Shown one piece after another: positions 7,837 through 16,025 of a stretch of 64,000 bases of DNA. Within the stretch, counting starts at the first letter, position 1; each line of letters begins with the position of its first letter. The translations under genes and the position numbers were made by a program. Where the stretch lies: assembly GCA_002382975.1 (NCBI GenBank), contig DFTB01000017.1, positions 217,749-281,748 of the forward strand, written 5' to 3'. Below the pieces are notes generated by a model. It was not told the origin of the DNA and did no database searches. It worked only from the letters and a program-made list of their open reading frames with translations. Origin of the DNA: Fibrobacter sp. UBA4223. Lineage in GTDB: Bacteria > Fibrobacterota > Fibrobacteria > Fibrobacterales > Fibrobacteraceae.

Positions 7837-9399
7837 TTAGAACTTGAGTTCTTCCGGGCCCTTGATGGGGTGGCTCGCCTGGTACTTTTCTTCCTTGACC
7901 GGGTCCCACACGTCGGGGTCGAAACCTTCCATCTGGGTGAGGGTCTTGCCCCTCGTGCACAGCAAAGCCCCAAGAATAACTGCGTTTTCAATGGCCAGCA
8001 CCAGGGCGGTCTTGTAGTCAAGGCCGAATCCCAGGGGAGCGCCCTTCAGGTTTTCGGGGCTGACCCACAAGATGTAATGGCAGGTGATAAAGGTCATGAA
8101 CATGCAGGGCACGAGGGCAATCCAGAAGTTCTTCTTTTTGCTCCGCAGGTAAACTACCGCCACGCACAGGCTGCACACCGCCATGAGCTGGTTGCTCCAG
8201 CTGAAGTAGTTCCACAAGATGTTGAAGCCTTCTTTGTCCATGTTGCTCCAGAAGATGATGATAGCACAAATGGCAAACATAGGAACGGTCAAAAGCAGAC
8301 GATTCTTGGCGGATTTCTGGTCGATACCCGTAAGTTCGGAGATGGTGAGGCGGAGGCTTCGGAGGCTGGTGTCACCACTGGTAATGGCAAGTATAATCAC
8401 GCCCACCACCACCAGTACAGAAATGGGGGCGAAGGGGATGACGGTAGAGACCAAGGTGCTGAGGACCTTCACGCCGGAGGCTCCGGTCAAGAGTTCGGGC
8501 ATTTGGTGGTAGATGAACATGCCGCCTGCGGCCCAAATCATGCCGATGAGGCCTTCGATAATCATCATGCCGTAAAAAGTTTGACGTCCAAGTTTTTCGG
8601 TCATCTCGGTACGGGCCACGATGGGGCTTTGGGTGCTGTGGAAACCGCTGATGATGCCGCAGGCGATGGTCACGAACAGCATGGGAAGTATGGGCTGTCC
8701 CGCCGGATGCTGGTGGAAGTTGGACCCGAAGTCTGTCAGGTTGATTTCGTCAAGGATATTCAGGTGTGGCGCGATGCCGACCATGATTCCGAGAGAAGCG
8801 AGAATGAGCAAGCCGCCGAAGAGGGGGTAGATTCGCCCGATAATCTTGTCGATGGGGAAGAACGTGCTAGCGAAATAGTAGGCGAAAATACAGCCCACCG
8901 CAATCCAGAACAGGCTTGGAGACACGGCGGAACCTGCAATGATGGGGGTGTTGATAAGGGCTGCCGGGGTGTTGGTGAACACGGCCCCCACAAGAATCAG
9001 GGCCACGGAGATGAGGGCCATGACCACCTTGGATGGTCCCTTGCCCAGGAACTTGCGGGCCAGGGCCGGGACGTTGTAGCCGTTGTTGCGCATGCTGATC
9101 ATGCCGCTGAAGTAGTCGTGGACCGCCCCGCCCAACACGTTTCCGATGGGGAGCAGAATGAACACGATGGCGCCGAACTTGATGCCGAGAATCACGCCGA
9201 TAACAGGGCCGATACCTGCAATGTTCAAGAGCTGGATAAGCATGTTTTTCCAGTGGGGGAGCACCATGCGGTCCACGCCGTCGGGGTTTGCGAGAGCCGG
9301 AGTCTTGCGGTCGTCGGGGCCGAATACCCGCTCCACGAACTTTCCGTATGTAAAGTAGCCGCCAATCAAGATGGCAATGCCGATAAGGAATGTAATCAT
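7837..9399 (-). CDS. cstA: Carbon starvation protein A (CstA) family peptide/pyruvate transporter
   Basis: The 520-residue polytopic membrane protein has CstA-family segments: YGKFVERVFGPDD near the start, LNIAGIGPVIGVILGIKFGAIVFILLPIGN, GGAVHDYFSGMISMRNNGYNVP, GFHSTQSPIVARTEMTEKLGRQTFYGMM and SGDTSLRSLRLTI. Known members import peptides or pyruvate under carbon limitation. About 13-15 hydrophobic segments are visible. The 520-residue length is the short form of the family (the E. coli protein is about 700). AGGTAGG sits ahead of the start. A repeat cluster follows its 3' end. Confidence 0.9.
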   Translation of the reverse strand: MITFLIGIAILIGGYFTYGKFVERVFGPDDRKTPALANPDGVDRMVLPHWKNMLIQLLNIAGIGPVIGVILGIKFGAIVFILLPIGNVLGGAVHDYFSGMISMRNNGYNVPALARKFLGKGPSKVVMALISVALILVGAVFTNTPAALINTPIIAGSAVSPSLFWIAVGCIFAYYFASTFFPIDKIIGRIYPLFGGLLILASLGIMVGIAPHLNILDEINLTDFGSNFHQHPAGQPILPMLFVTIACGIISGFHSTQSPIVARTEMTEKLGRQTFYGMMIIEGLIGMIWAAGGMFIYHQMPELLTGASGVKVLSTLVSTVIPFAPISVLVVVGVIILAITSGDTSLRSLRLTISELTGIDQKSAKNRLLLTVPMFAICAIIIFWSNMDKEGFNILWNYFSWSNQLMAVCSLCVAVVYLRSKKKNFWIALVPCMFMTFITCHYILWVSPENLKGAPLGFGLDYKTALVLAIENAVILGALLCTRGKTLTQMEGFDPDVWDPVKEEKYQASHPIKGPEELKF

Positions 9400-9524
9400 C
9401 TTTTGCCTACCTTAGAAATTAGAATCATCTACAAAATTTTTTCAAACCTCGTCATTCCCCTTTGGGGCATGACTAGTTCGCTTCGGATATAGAAACATGT
9501 AAACATTTTTCTGCATCGCTCAGC

Positions 9525-9590
9525 TCCTACGTCATTCCGGGTTTGACCCGGAATCTAGATGGCGGCTCAAGGCCGCCATGACGTTAAACG
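9525..9590. repeat. CCGG-palindrome repeat pair downstream of an envelope gene
   Basis: GTCATTCCGGGTTTGACCCGGAATC followed by TAGATGGCGGCTCAAGGCCGCCATGACGTT forms two adjacent hairpins of the same family as those at 7690-7830, 11480-11575 and 29396-29480. They lie just past the stop of the minus-strand gene at 9591 and may act as its mRNA 3' end. Confidence 0.7.
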
Positions 9591-10745
9591 CTATTCTTCA
9601 TCAAACTCGGAGAACTCATCGTCTGCGTCGGACGCGGATCCCTCTTCAACAACCTTCTTTTTCTTTAGAGCCTTTTTCTTCTGGGCTTTCGGAGTTTCTT
9701 CCGACTCTTCTTCGTCGTTGGAAACGCTGCCGCCACGCACGTAGCCCTTTTCCTTGGCGATTTCGTCGGGAGTTTTGTCCTTGCCGAACTGCTGCTTGAA
9801 GTAGAGCACGTTAGTGGTAAAACTGGACTTGCCTGCGTAATCGTAGCCCAGCACCGGATGGAACGACGACCCGAACTGGAAGGCTACGGCCAGACCGAAC
9901 TTGAAACCGTCGTTTCCGTCTACGGTAATGTTCGGGTCGATAGACTGCCCGTTCCAGCCATCGGCGTGGCTCACCAGGTGACCGCTGGAGGCCATGCTCC
10001 CGCTCTGGTAACCCAGGGTCAGCAAGACTTCGACAATTTCGATGGGCTTGTATCCGATGACCAGGTCAAAGGTGAAAGCTGAGATGTCCAGGTCGAGAGT
10101 GCCCTCGTAATCTTCGGGCTGGTAGCTGATGCCGCTGGAGCTGTAACCCAGCACCAGGCTCACGTCCAAGCCCTGGGCGGGCTTGGGCAGCATGTACTGG
10201 AAAAGGTGGCCAAAGCTGTACTGCAGGCCGATGCCGATGAGGTTGAATTTCTGGAGTTCGCTAACGGCGGGGAGCCACATGCCGCGAAGCACCAGTCTGG
10301 CATGGTAGAAACCTCCGGCCAGCTGCAGGTAGGGGTAGGTGAAAACGCCCAAGTTGTGGAGGGTCTCGTTACCGTAAACGGTGGGGTCGTAGTTCAGTGG
10401 GTCACCATGGTCGCCAAAGATGGTAGGGACACTTGCTCCGTTTTCCGAGAAGGAGCGGTCGTCGCTCCCGATGGGGATAATGGCGAAGGGGAGTCCCGCT
10501 TCGAAGGTCATGCTCTGGGGAACCGTAGCGCTCACGTACCAGTTGCTGTTCAGCACAGGGGCGAGGTTGGTGATGATGGGCTTCACATAGCCCGGACGGT
10601 TGAATATCCTTGCATCTCCATCAGGGCGATTTTCAAAAGCGGCGATGGACTCGTAGATGGAGGCGTAGCCCTTGTCGTCCATGGCGTGCGCCACAGCCGC
10701 CAAGCACAGTCCTGCAACCAGAAATAGCTTGAAAGGCGTTTTCAT
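9591..10745 (-). CDS. Predicted outer-membrane beta-barrel protein (DUF6588-like) with charged tail
   Basis: The 384-residue protein starts with a clear signal peptide (KTPFKLFLVAGLCLAAVAHA). The mature part has AFENRPDG, VKPIITNLAPVLNSNWYVSA and FEAGLPFAIIPI, then alternating amphipathic strands (QYSFGHLFQYMLP, LDVSLVLGYSSSG, FDLVIGYKPIEIVEVLLTLGYQSG). This pattern resembles the DUF6588 family of presumed outer-membrane barrels in Bacteroidetes and Fibrobacter. It ends in about 50 Lys/Glu/Asp-rich residues (KAQKKKALKKKK), odd for a barrel. The start at 10745 gives a normal signal peptide; the longer frame adds eight residues. CAAATTTA (TAAATTTG on the minus strand) lies just upstream. Confidence 0.65.
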   Translation of the reverse strand: MKTPFKLFLVAGLCLAAVAHAMDDKGYASIYESIAAFENRPDGDARIFNRPGYVKPIITNLAPVLNSNWYVSATVPQSMTFEAGLPFAIIPIGSDDRSFSENGASVPTIFGDHGDPLNYDPTVYGNETLHNLGVFTYPYLQLAGGFYHARLVLRGMWLPAVSELQKFNLIGIGLQYSFGHLFQYMLPKPAQGLDVSLVLGYSSSGISYQPEDYEGTLDLDISAFTFDLVIGYKPIEIVEVLLTLGYQSGSMASSGHLVSHADGWNGQSIDPNITVDGNDGFKFGLAVAFQFGSSFHPVLGYDYAGKSSFTTNVLYFKQQFGKDKTPDEIAKEKGYVRGGSVSNDEEESEETPKAQKKKALKKKKVVEEGSASDADDEFSEFDEE

Positions 10746-10783
10746 GGGCCCAAATTTAGATAAATTCAAGCCCCCCGTTTAGC

Positions 10784-11446
10784 CTAGAACTGGAATTGCA
10801 GGGATATGGAGGCCGAAATGAAAGTCTGCCACAGGAACGGGTCCAGTTCCTGGTTTTCGCTATCGTCGGTATAGACGTTCTTGAACCAGTTCCGGTAAAA
10901 CTTTACGGCCGGAATGATGGCAATTTCGTTGGTGAAATAATACTGCACGTTTGCCATGAGGCCTATACCGGAACCCATGAATTCCGTGTCTCCCAGGTCT
11001 TCGCCGTGGAAGGCACTGTTTTCGGTCTTGACGCTGGTGTACGAGAAACCGGCTCCCAGGCCCACCTGGAAATAGTCAGGCCAGAAAAAGTTGTAGTAGA
11101 ATTCAAAGCCTAACCGCCAGAAACGGGTGCTTTCTTCTGCGGAAATTTTCACCAGTTCCTCTTGCTGTTTCCAGTACTGGAACGCCACGGCCAGGGTGAA
11201 TTCCCTGATGTTTACGCCCAGGAGGAGTTCCGGGTCGCCCATAAGAGCCATGTCGGGCGGGTAGGTCTTGAACTTGTTCCCGCTGGTGTCCTTGACGCTT
11301 ACGGGACGTTCATTAAGGTCTCCGATGGTGGCGGTAACGCCCATGCCCGCACGTACAAAGTAGGAACGGGGCCAGTAGTTCTCTTCGTAAGCGCTTGCCG
11401 CGGTGACGGCGAAGATTATGAAAAAAAGTAGAACGAGTTTTTTCAT
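10784..11446 (-). CDS. Outer-membrane beta-barrel-like protein, unknown
   Basis: The 220-residue protein has a signal peptide (KKLVLLFFIIFAVTAASA) followed by alternating aromatic and polar strands (YYNFFWPDYFQVGLGAGFSYTSV, GIGLMANVQYYFTNEIAIIPAVKFYRNWF) and ends SASISLQFQF. A terminal aromatic strand of that kind is typical of outer-membrane barrels. It lies 38 bases upstream of the other envelope protein on the same strand, so the two may form an operon. TATATAAT lies 14 bases before the start with no Shine-Dalgarno site. No specific family is recognised. Confidence 0.65.
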   Translation of the reverse strand: MKKLVLLFFIIFAVTAASAYEENYWPRSYFVRAGMGVTATIGDLNERPVSVKDTSGNKFKTYPPDMALMGDPELLLGVNIREFTLAVAFQYWKQQEELVKISAEESTRFWRLGFEFYYNFFWPDYFQVGLGAGFSYTSVKTENSAFHGEDLGDTEFMGSGIGLMANVQYYFTNEIAIIPAVKFYRNWFKNVYTDDSENQELDPFLWQTFISASISLQFQF

Positions 11447-11479
11447 AGAATTGATTCAGATTATATACAGGACCTTATT

Positions 11480-11575
11480 CTAGATTCCGGGTCAAGCCCG
11501 GAATGACGTTTAACTAGCCCGGAATGACGTTGAACTAGGTTGGAGGACGTCATGGCGGACTTGATCCGCCATCTA
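11480..11575. repeat. CCGG- and GGCGG-palindrome repeats
   Basis: Copies of TTCCGGGTCAAGCCCGGAATGACG, a half copy CCCGGAATGACGTTGAAC, and CATGGCGGACTTGATCCGCCATCTAG lie together between nadA's 3' end and the preceding gene's promoter. They belong to the window-wide palindrome family. Confidence 0.7.
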
Positions 11576-11587
11576 GGCGTTCAAACC

Positions 11588-12604
11588 TTATTTCCCGGCG
11601 TAGTAGAACATGGCGTCGATGCACTTCTTGGCGGCGACACGCACGGACTCGTCTAACTGCACATGCTTCGCCTTTTCGGGGTGGCGAAGCGTCTCCAAAA
11701 TGTTTTCCAGGGAATTGCTCTTCATGTACTTGCACATGCTGCAGCTCCCCACGAATTCCTTGTCGGGGAACTCGTATTGCATACGGGCGTTCAGGCCGCA
11801 TTCCGTGAGCAGCAGGAACTTGGTGCCCTCGGGCTGGTTCTTGATGTAGTCCACCATCTGGCCGGTTGAGCCCACGTAATCGCTCAAGAGGGCTACGCCG
11901 GGGTGGCATTCGGGGTGGCTTACCACCTTCAGGCCCGGGTTCTGTTCTCGGAAAAAGGCGATCAGTTCGGAGTCGTAGGTCTCGTGAACGTAGCAGCTGC
12001 CGGAGTAGAGCACGATTTTTTTGTTGACGCCCCGCTTCTTGAGTTCTTCGGTGAGGTTCTTGCCCATGAGTCCGTCGGGCACGAACACGATCTTGTCATT
12101 TTCCAGGCTGGACACGATTTTCATTACGTTTCCGCTGGTGACGCACACGTCACAGGCCGCCTTCACGTCGGCGGTGGTGTTGATGTAGCAGACGAAGGTG
12201 TGGTCCGGGTACTTTTTACGCAGTTCCAGGACCTCGGCACCGGTGATGGAGTCGGCGAGGCTACAGCCCGTAAGGGGCCCCGGAATCAGCACGTCTTTTT
12301 CTGGGTTCAGGATCTTGGCGGTTTCGCCCATAAACTGCACGGCAGAAAACACGATGTTCTTTGCAGACACCTGGGTGGCGTCCTGGCTCAGCTTGAAGCT
12401 GTCTCCGCTGAAGTCGGCGACCCCCAGCACGATTTCGGGAGCGCAGTAGCTGTGGGCGAGGATTACCGCGTCACGCTCCTTTTTGAGCTGGTTGATTTCG
12501 TTAATCAGCGGGAGCATCTGCTCGCATTTTTCGCGGGTGTAGGTGCAGAGCACCACGCCGGGCTTGATGGTGCTTAGGCGGTTGTAAAGGTCGTCAACGT
12601 TCAT
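11588..12604 (-). CDS. nadA: Quinolinate synthase A
   Basis: The 338-residue enzyme condenses iminoaspartate with dihydroxyacetone phosphate to form quinolinate in de novo NAD synthesis. Characteristic segments are AVILAHSYCAPEI, VADFSGDSF, GETAKILNP, HPECHPGVALLSDYVGSTGQM and GSCSMCKYMKSNSLE. The three conserved cysteines for its 4Fe-4S cluster lie in these stretches. The start at 12604 (NVDDLYNRL) was taken over a frame extension that would add a non-conserved hydrophobic 21-residue leader; NadA is cytosolic. No nadB or nadC is in the window. Confidence 0.95.
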   Translation of the reverse strand: MNVDDLYNRLSTIKPGVVLCTYTREKCEQMLPLINEINQLKKERDAVILAHSYCAPEIVLGVADFSGDSFKLSQDATQVSAKNIVFSAVQFMGETAKILNPEKDVLIPGPLTGCSLADSITGAEVLELRKKYPDHTFVCYINTTADVKAACDVCVTSGNVMKIVSSLENDKIVFVPDGLMGKNLTEELKKRGVNKKIVLYSGSCYVHETYDSELIAFFREQNPGLKVVSHPECHPGVALLSDYVGSTGQMVDYIKNQPEGTKFLLLTECGLNARMQYEFPDKEFVGSCSMCKYMKSNSLENILETLRHPEKAKHVQLDESVRVAAKKCIDAMFYYAGK

Positions 12605-12660
12605 GAGAAGATCCGTGATATAGTTCCCAATATAAAATAGAAAAAGAAACCCCTCCAGAA

Positions 12661-12765
12661 ACGTCATCCTCGCGCAGGCGAGGATCTATTTGTTTCTTCT
12701 AGTAGATGTTCGCCTTGGTTCGACTTCGCTCACCACAGGTCGCGAACATGACGATAAAGGCTTGC
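12661..12765. repeat. Two dispersed palindromes (GTCATCCTCGCG and GTTCGC types)
   Basis: CGTCATCCTCGCGCAGGCGAGGATC at 12663-12687 is the cleanest copy of the palindrome that also sits inside ppx. It is followed by GATGTTCGCCTTGG...GCGAACATGACG, a second stem type also seen at about 13705-13731. No gene is visible in this gap. Confidence 0.7.
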
Positions 12766-12781
12766 AAAGTTAGGATAACGC

Positions 12782-13612
12782 TCAGTATCCAGCCCATTCG
12801 GCGCTGATGGATGGGCTTGCCTTGCGGATGGATTTTTCCTCTTCGGAATCGTCGGCGGGCGCGATTTCCCCTTGGGCGATTTTCGCCTTGATTTCGTCGA
12901 AGGTCTTGGGCGGAACATAGTTCGGGGTGTTGTCGCCCAGCACCTTGCAGGGAGCCCCTTCGGACTCCTTCGCCTTGTCCTTGACGGGGGCGTACTCCCG
13001 GGCGGCAGGAACTTCGTAGAACTTGTCTTCTTCAGGGCACCAGGCGGTCAGTTTTTTGCCATAGACACAGCCGGAATCCAGCCCGATGAACCCTGGGCGG
13101 TTCACGAATCCCATCTTGGCCCAGTGCCCGAACACTACGGTCTTTGGCCAGCTGACCTGCTCGAACCAGGGCCGTTCATTCCACATGCGTATGGAGAGCA
13201 GCACCTTCGGGCTCATGTCTTCGAGGCGGGTCTTTCCGGGTTCCAGGCCTGCATGGACCAGCAGGGCGTGGGGCGTATCCCGCCAAAGGGGCCAGTCCTT
13301 TACCGTGTCCCGAATAAATGTCCATTGCTCCAGGGAGAGCCTTGCAAAGCGGTTCTTCTGCTTTTCGGTCCACTCCGTCTGGGGCGTTTCCATCATGCGG
13401 ATCAGGTGTTCTTCGTGGTTTCCGCGAACGGTCAGAATTCCCAAATCCAGCACGGTCTTTAAAGCCCGCATCATGTCGGGGCCCTTGTTGATGATGTCGC
13501 CGGTCTGGTACAGGGTGTCCTTGCCCCGCACGAACCCGAAGGCGTCAATGATTCGTTCCAGTTCGTCGGCACAGCCGTGGATGTCACCTATATATAATGT
13601 GCGTTTGGTCAT
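12782..13612 (-). CDS. Calcineurin-like metallophosphoesterase (ApaH/PrpE-like)
   Basis: The 276-residue protein starts YIGDIHGCADEL (GDIHG at residues 9-13), then GDIINKGPDMM and VRGNHEE, the first three metal-ligand blocks of calcineurin-like phosphoesterases. VHAGL and VFGHWAKMGF follow. The arrangement fits the symmetrical diadenosine tetraphosphatase/serine-threonine phosphatase subgroup. A tail of about 70 residues rich in Lys/Glu/Pro after the catalytic core is not part of the family. The substrate is not determined. There is no Shine-Dalgarno site before the start. Confidence 0.85.
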   Translation of the reverse strand: MTKRTLYIGDIHGCADELERIIDAFGFVRGKDTLYQTGDIINKGPDMMRALKTVLDLGILTVRGNHEEHLIRMMETPQTEWTEKQKNRFARLSLEQWTFIRDTVKDWPLWRDTPHALLVHAGLEPGKTRLEDMSPKVLLSIRMWNERPWFEQVSWPKTVVFGHWAKMGFVNRPGFIGLDSGCVYGKKLTAWCPEEDKFYEVPAAREYAPVKDKAKESEGAPCKVLGDNTPNYVPPKTFDEIKAKIAQGEIAPADDSEEEKSIRKASPSISAEWAGY

Positions 13613-13659
13613 GTTTAGGGTCTAGGATCTAGGGGTTCGAGGTCGCTTTGCTTTGAGGA

Positions 13660-13735
13660 ATGTCATCCCCGACTTGGTCGGGGATCCGCTGGATTGCAGT
13701 AAGCGGATGTTCGCCTGCGCGAACATGACGAATTC
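13660..13735. repeat. Dispersed palindromes, GTCATCCCC and GTTCGC types
   Basis: GTCATCCCCGACTTGGTCGGGGATCCG is followed by a CTGGATTGCAGTAAGCGGATG linker and GTTCGCCTGCGCGAACATGACG. The same order (palindrome, linker, palindrome) occurs partly elsewhere in the window. Confidence 0.65.
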
Positions 13736-13741
13736 TTTTTC

Positions 13742-13848
13742 CATACCTCATACCTCATACCTCATACCTCACCACTCACCACTCACAACTCACAACTCAC
13801 CACTCACCACTCACCACTCACCACTCACCACTCACCACTCACCACTCA
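13742..13848. repeat. Heptanucleotide repeat array (CATACCT then CACCACT)
   Basis: About fifteen tandem 7-base units: four CATACCT-type, then CACCACT and CACAACT variants, without spacers. It fills the gap between the phosphoesterase start and the pseudouridine synthase stop. The 7-base period continues through the change of unit sequence, as in the other arrays of the window. Confidence 0.9.
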
Positions 13849-13851
13849 GGT

Positions 13852-14577
13852 CTACAGTCCTACCGCTTGTCTAAGCTTGTTCATTTCGTCGGGGGTGAGT
13901 TCCCGGTATTCGCCGGCGGGTAAATCGCCGAGCCTAATCTTGCAGTAGCTGATGCGCTTCAGGTCGCGAATCTCGTAGCCCAGGGCCCGCATCATCCGGC
14001 GGATTTCGCGGTTCTTGCCTTCGATGAGGGTGAGTTCGGCGTATCCCTTTTCCAGGTAAACGTCGGTGGCGAAGGCGATGTCTTCCTTGGCGTCTGGATC
14101 TTCGGGGTCCCGGATGTCCACGCCGTCCACCAGCTTCTGGGCGGCACTTTCGCTCAGGGGCTTGGTAGTCCACACGTTGTAGGTCCGGGGAATCTCGTAA
14201 CTCGGGTGGGTGAGCCGGTGGAGCAGTTCCCCGTCGTCGGTAAACAGCAACAGCCCGCGGCTCTGCAGGTCCAGGCGGCCCACGTATTTCAGCTGCTGGT
14301 ACCCTGGAGGCAGGTAGTCATAGACGGTCTCGCGCCCCTGGGGGTCGTCCTTGGTGCACACGCATCCGGGCGGCTTGTGGAAAAGGATGGTGGTGGTCCT
14401 GCGGGGGAGTTTCGCGGGCTTGCCGTCCACCAAGACGGTGTCGGCGGTCTCGTCCACCTGGTGGCCCAGGTCGCTGATGGTCACGCCGTTCACCTGCACG
14501 CGGCCTTCTTCGATCAGGGCCTCGGCGGCCCGACGGCTGGCAATTCCGCAAAGGGAAATGTACTTGTTAATTCTCAT
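13852..14577 (-). CDS. Pseudouridine synthase, RsuA/RluB/RluE family
   Basis: The 241-residue enzyme has an N-terminal S4 RNA-binding domain (RINKYISLCGIASRRAAEALIEEGRVQVNG) and a catalytic domain with GRLDLQSRGLLL, where Asp103 is the catalytic nucleophile. A C-terminal EGKNREIRRMMRALGYEI block is typical of the family. It converts a specific uridine of rRNA to pseudouridine, most likely in 23S rRNA (RluB-like). It overlaps the end of ppx by 11 bases, so the two are translationally linked, ppx upstream. Confidence 0.9.
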   Translation of the reverse strand: MRINKYISLCGIASRRAAEALIEEGRVQVNGVTISDLGHQVDETADTVLVDGKPAKLPRRTTTILFHKPPGCVCTKDDPQGRETVYDYLPPGYQQLKYVGRLDLQSRGLLLFTDDGELLHRLTHPSYEIPRTYNVWTTKPLSESAAQKLVDGVDIRDPEDPDAKEDIAFATDVYLEKGYAELTLIEGKNREIRRMMRALGYEIRDLKRISYCKIRLGDLPAGEYRELTPDEMNKLRQAVGL

Positions 14578-15553
14578 ACAGTAGTCCGAAACGGAGTCCC
14601 GCAGTGCTTATTCTAAATGTTTCGACCCGGAGTTTTTCCAGCAGGGAGCGGAGCCAGAACAGGCCGCAGATGATGACGTCGCTCCGTCCGTTTTCAAGAC
14701 CCGGGAGCATGGCCCGGAGTTCCTTGGACAGGTTGGATATGCGGGTGGTGACGGCTTCCAGGTCCGAAAGACTCATTTCCAGGCCTTCGATGGCCTTGTA
14801 GTCGAACTGGGGAAGGTTCTTGAACACCATGGCAAGGGCCGTTCCCGTTCCGCCGATAAGGTAAACCGGCTTCTTGGTCATGCCCTTGAAGGATATTTCC
14901 TTGAAGGTTTCCTTCACGAACTTCTTGTATTCGGGACCAGGGATGGGTCCCATGGCCTTGAACATCTTGAGGGCGCCTACCGGAATGGAAAAACCGGTGG
15001 CGCCGTTGGAAATTTCCGTCGAACCGCCGCCGATATCGATGGTCACGATGCCTTCGCCGTGCCATTCCTTCACGGAGCGGTAGGTGAGAGCCGCCTCTTC
15101 TTCGCCGGAGATGATTCTCGGGCGCATCCAGAGGGCTTTCTCCACGGCGTCCAGGACTTCTTCCTGATTTTCGGCACGGCGCATGGCCTCCGTCATGGCG
15201 GCGGCCTTCAGTTCCACGCCCAGGGCGTGGAGGTCCATGCGGAACTTGGTCATGATTCGGCACAGGTCCTGGATTTTTTCTTCGGAGATGCGGCCGGAGT
15301 CGTAAATGTCTTCGCCCAGACGGCAGATTTCCACCTTCTGGAGTTTTGGGACCAGGACTTTGCGGGGTTCGACGCCTTCCGCTTCGGCGGTTGAAGTGTT
15401 TTCGCCAGCAGAAACTTGCGTCACGGCGAGCGGATCCTCGCCTTCGCGAGGATGACGAAGAGCGGTTGAGCTCTCGGCGGGTTCAAAGGCGGCGATGAGC
15501 AGAATGCAGCTGTGGCTCCCGATATCGACGGTGGCGAGCAGTTTATTAGCCAT
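14567..15553 (-). CDS. ppx: Exopolyphosphatase/guanosine pentaphosphatase (Ppx/GppA) with an in-frame repeat insertion
   Basis: ASKHA-fold phosphatase of 328 residues: LATVDIGSHSCILLIA at the N-terminus, ICRLGEDIYDSGRISEE, EEEAALTYRSV and IDIGGGSTEIS. It removes terminal phosphate from polyphosphate or pppGpp. Between the first strand and the LGE segment, where the family normally has roughly 20-25 residues, there are nearly 60. Residues 33-41 (RHPREGEDP) are the translation of the dispersed palindrome at 15431-15457. The flanking Ser/Thr/Glu-rich residues look unstructured. The start at 15553 fits the family N-terminus. It overlaps the upstream unknown gene by eight bases. Confidence 0.88.
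   Translation of the reverse strand: MANKLLATVDIGSHSCILLIAAFEPAESSTALRHPREGEDPLAVTQVSAGENTSTAEAEGVEPRKVLVPKLQKVEICRLGEDIYDSGRISEEKIQDLCRIMTKFRMDLHALGVELKAAAMTEAMRRAENQEEVLDAVEKALWMRPRIISGEEEAALTYRSVKEWHGEGIVTIDIGGGSTEISNGATGFSIPVGALKMFKAMGPIPGPEYKKFVKETFKEISFKGMTKKPVYLIGGTGTALAMVFKNLPQFDYKAIEGLEMSLSDLEAVTTRISNLSKELRAMLPGLENGRSDVIICGLFWLRSLLEKLRVETFRISTAGLRFGLLYEN
15431..15457. repeat. Dispersed palindrome inside ppx
   Basis: On the minus strand this reads GTCATCCTCGCG, a short loop and CGAGGATCCG, the same element as the intergenic copies at 12663 and near 24926. It is translated in frame. It lies in a loop after the first beta-strand, where an extra peptide might be tolerated. Confidence 0.75.
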
Positions 15554-15917
15554 TGGTCTCCTCCGGGCCTTCCCCTTCATCCCTTTCGTCTTTCGTCTCT
15601 TGTCTTTCGTCTCCCTTGAGTCCCGCCTTGATCTTCTCGGCGATCTTTGCCGGGTGCAGCAGGAACTCCTTGGCGAAGGCTATGGCTTCTTCCACTACGG
15701 ATTCGGGGTGCTTGCCGCTCCAGCTGGCCACCAGGTCGCCGGATTCGGAACCCAGGGGTTTCTTTTCGCGGATTTCTTGACCCATCTTCAGGGCGAGTAG
15801 CAGGCCCAGCTCGAAGGGGCGGGGGCTTTCCTTGTCTTTCAGCAGGTTCTCGACGCGGGTGATCCGCTCGTCCAGGGGGATTTTTTCCAGTTCCGACAGG
15901 TCTTTTTCTGAAATCAT
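15546..15917 (-). CDS. Small unknown protein with repeat-derived C-terminus
   Basis: The 123-residue soluble protein is mostly helical (SEKDLSELEKIPLDERITRVENLL, FELGLLLALKMGQEI) with a central WSGKHPESVVEEAIAFAKEFL. I do not recognise a family. The last 25 residues (KGDERQETKDERDEGEG) are charged and come from a heptanucleotide array at 15578-15612. It overlaps the ppx start by eight bases and so probably belongs to the ppx transcription unit. TATTTTATAG lies close to the start codon without a Shine-Dalgarno site. Confidence 0.7.
   Translation of the reverse strand: MISEKDLSELEKIPLDERITRVENLLKDKESPRPFELGLLLALKMGQEIREKKPLGSESGDLVASWSGKHPESVVEEAIAFAKEFLLHPAKIAEKIKAGLKGDERQETKDERDEGEGPEETNG
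15578..15612. repeat. Heptanucleotide array (TTCGTCT) inside a coding region
   Basis: Five units in phase: CATCCCT, TTCGTCT, TTCGTCT, CTTGTCT, TTCGTCT. The same unit type occurs intergenically at 18224-18365 (GAGACGA on the other strand). It encodes the charged tail of the 123-residue protein. Confidence 0.8.
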
Positions 15918-15971
15918 GACTATAAAATAGAAAATGTCCGCCGATTTTCCGGAGAGGATGGCGGATGGAAT

Positions 15972-16002
15972 AAAAAAGAACGGAGTCCCGTAGGGAACTC
16001 CG
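15972..16002 (-). terminator. Rho-independent terminator of the Lys/Ala-rich gene
   Basis: On the minus strand CGGAGTTCCC TAC GGGACTCCG is followed by TTCTTTTTTAT. It lies 24 bases past the stop codon. Confidence 0.8.
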
Positions 16003-16025
16003 CTCTGTAAAGGAGAGAAAAAGAA

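Noticed and set aside
7870..9492. 540-codon plus-strand frame opposite cstA
   Set aside because: Antisense shadow of a well-supported membrane protein gene.
13742..13848. CRISPR-like array
   Set aside because: Units are seven bases with no spacers; no array of 24-40-base repeats with unique spacers and no cas genes.
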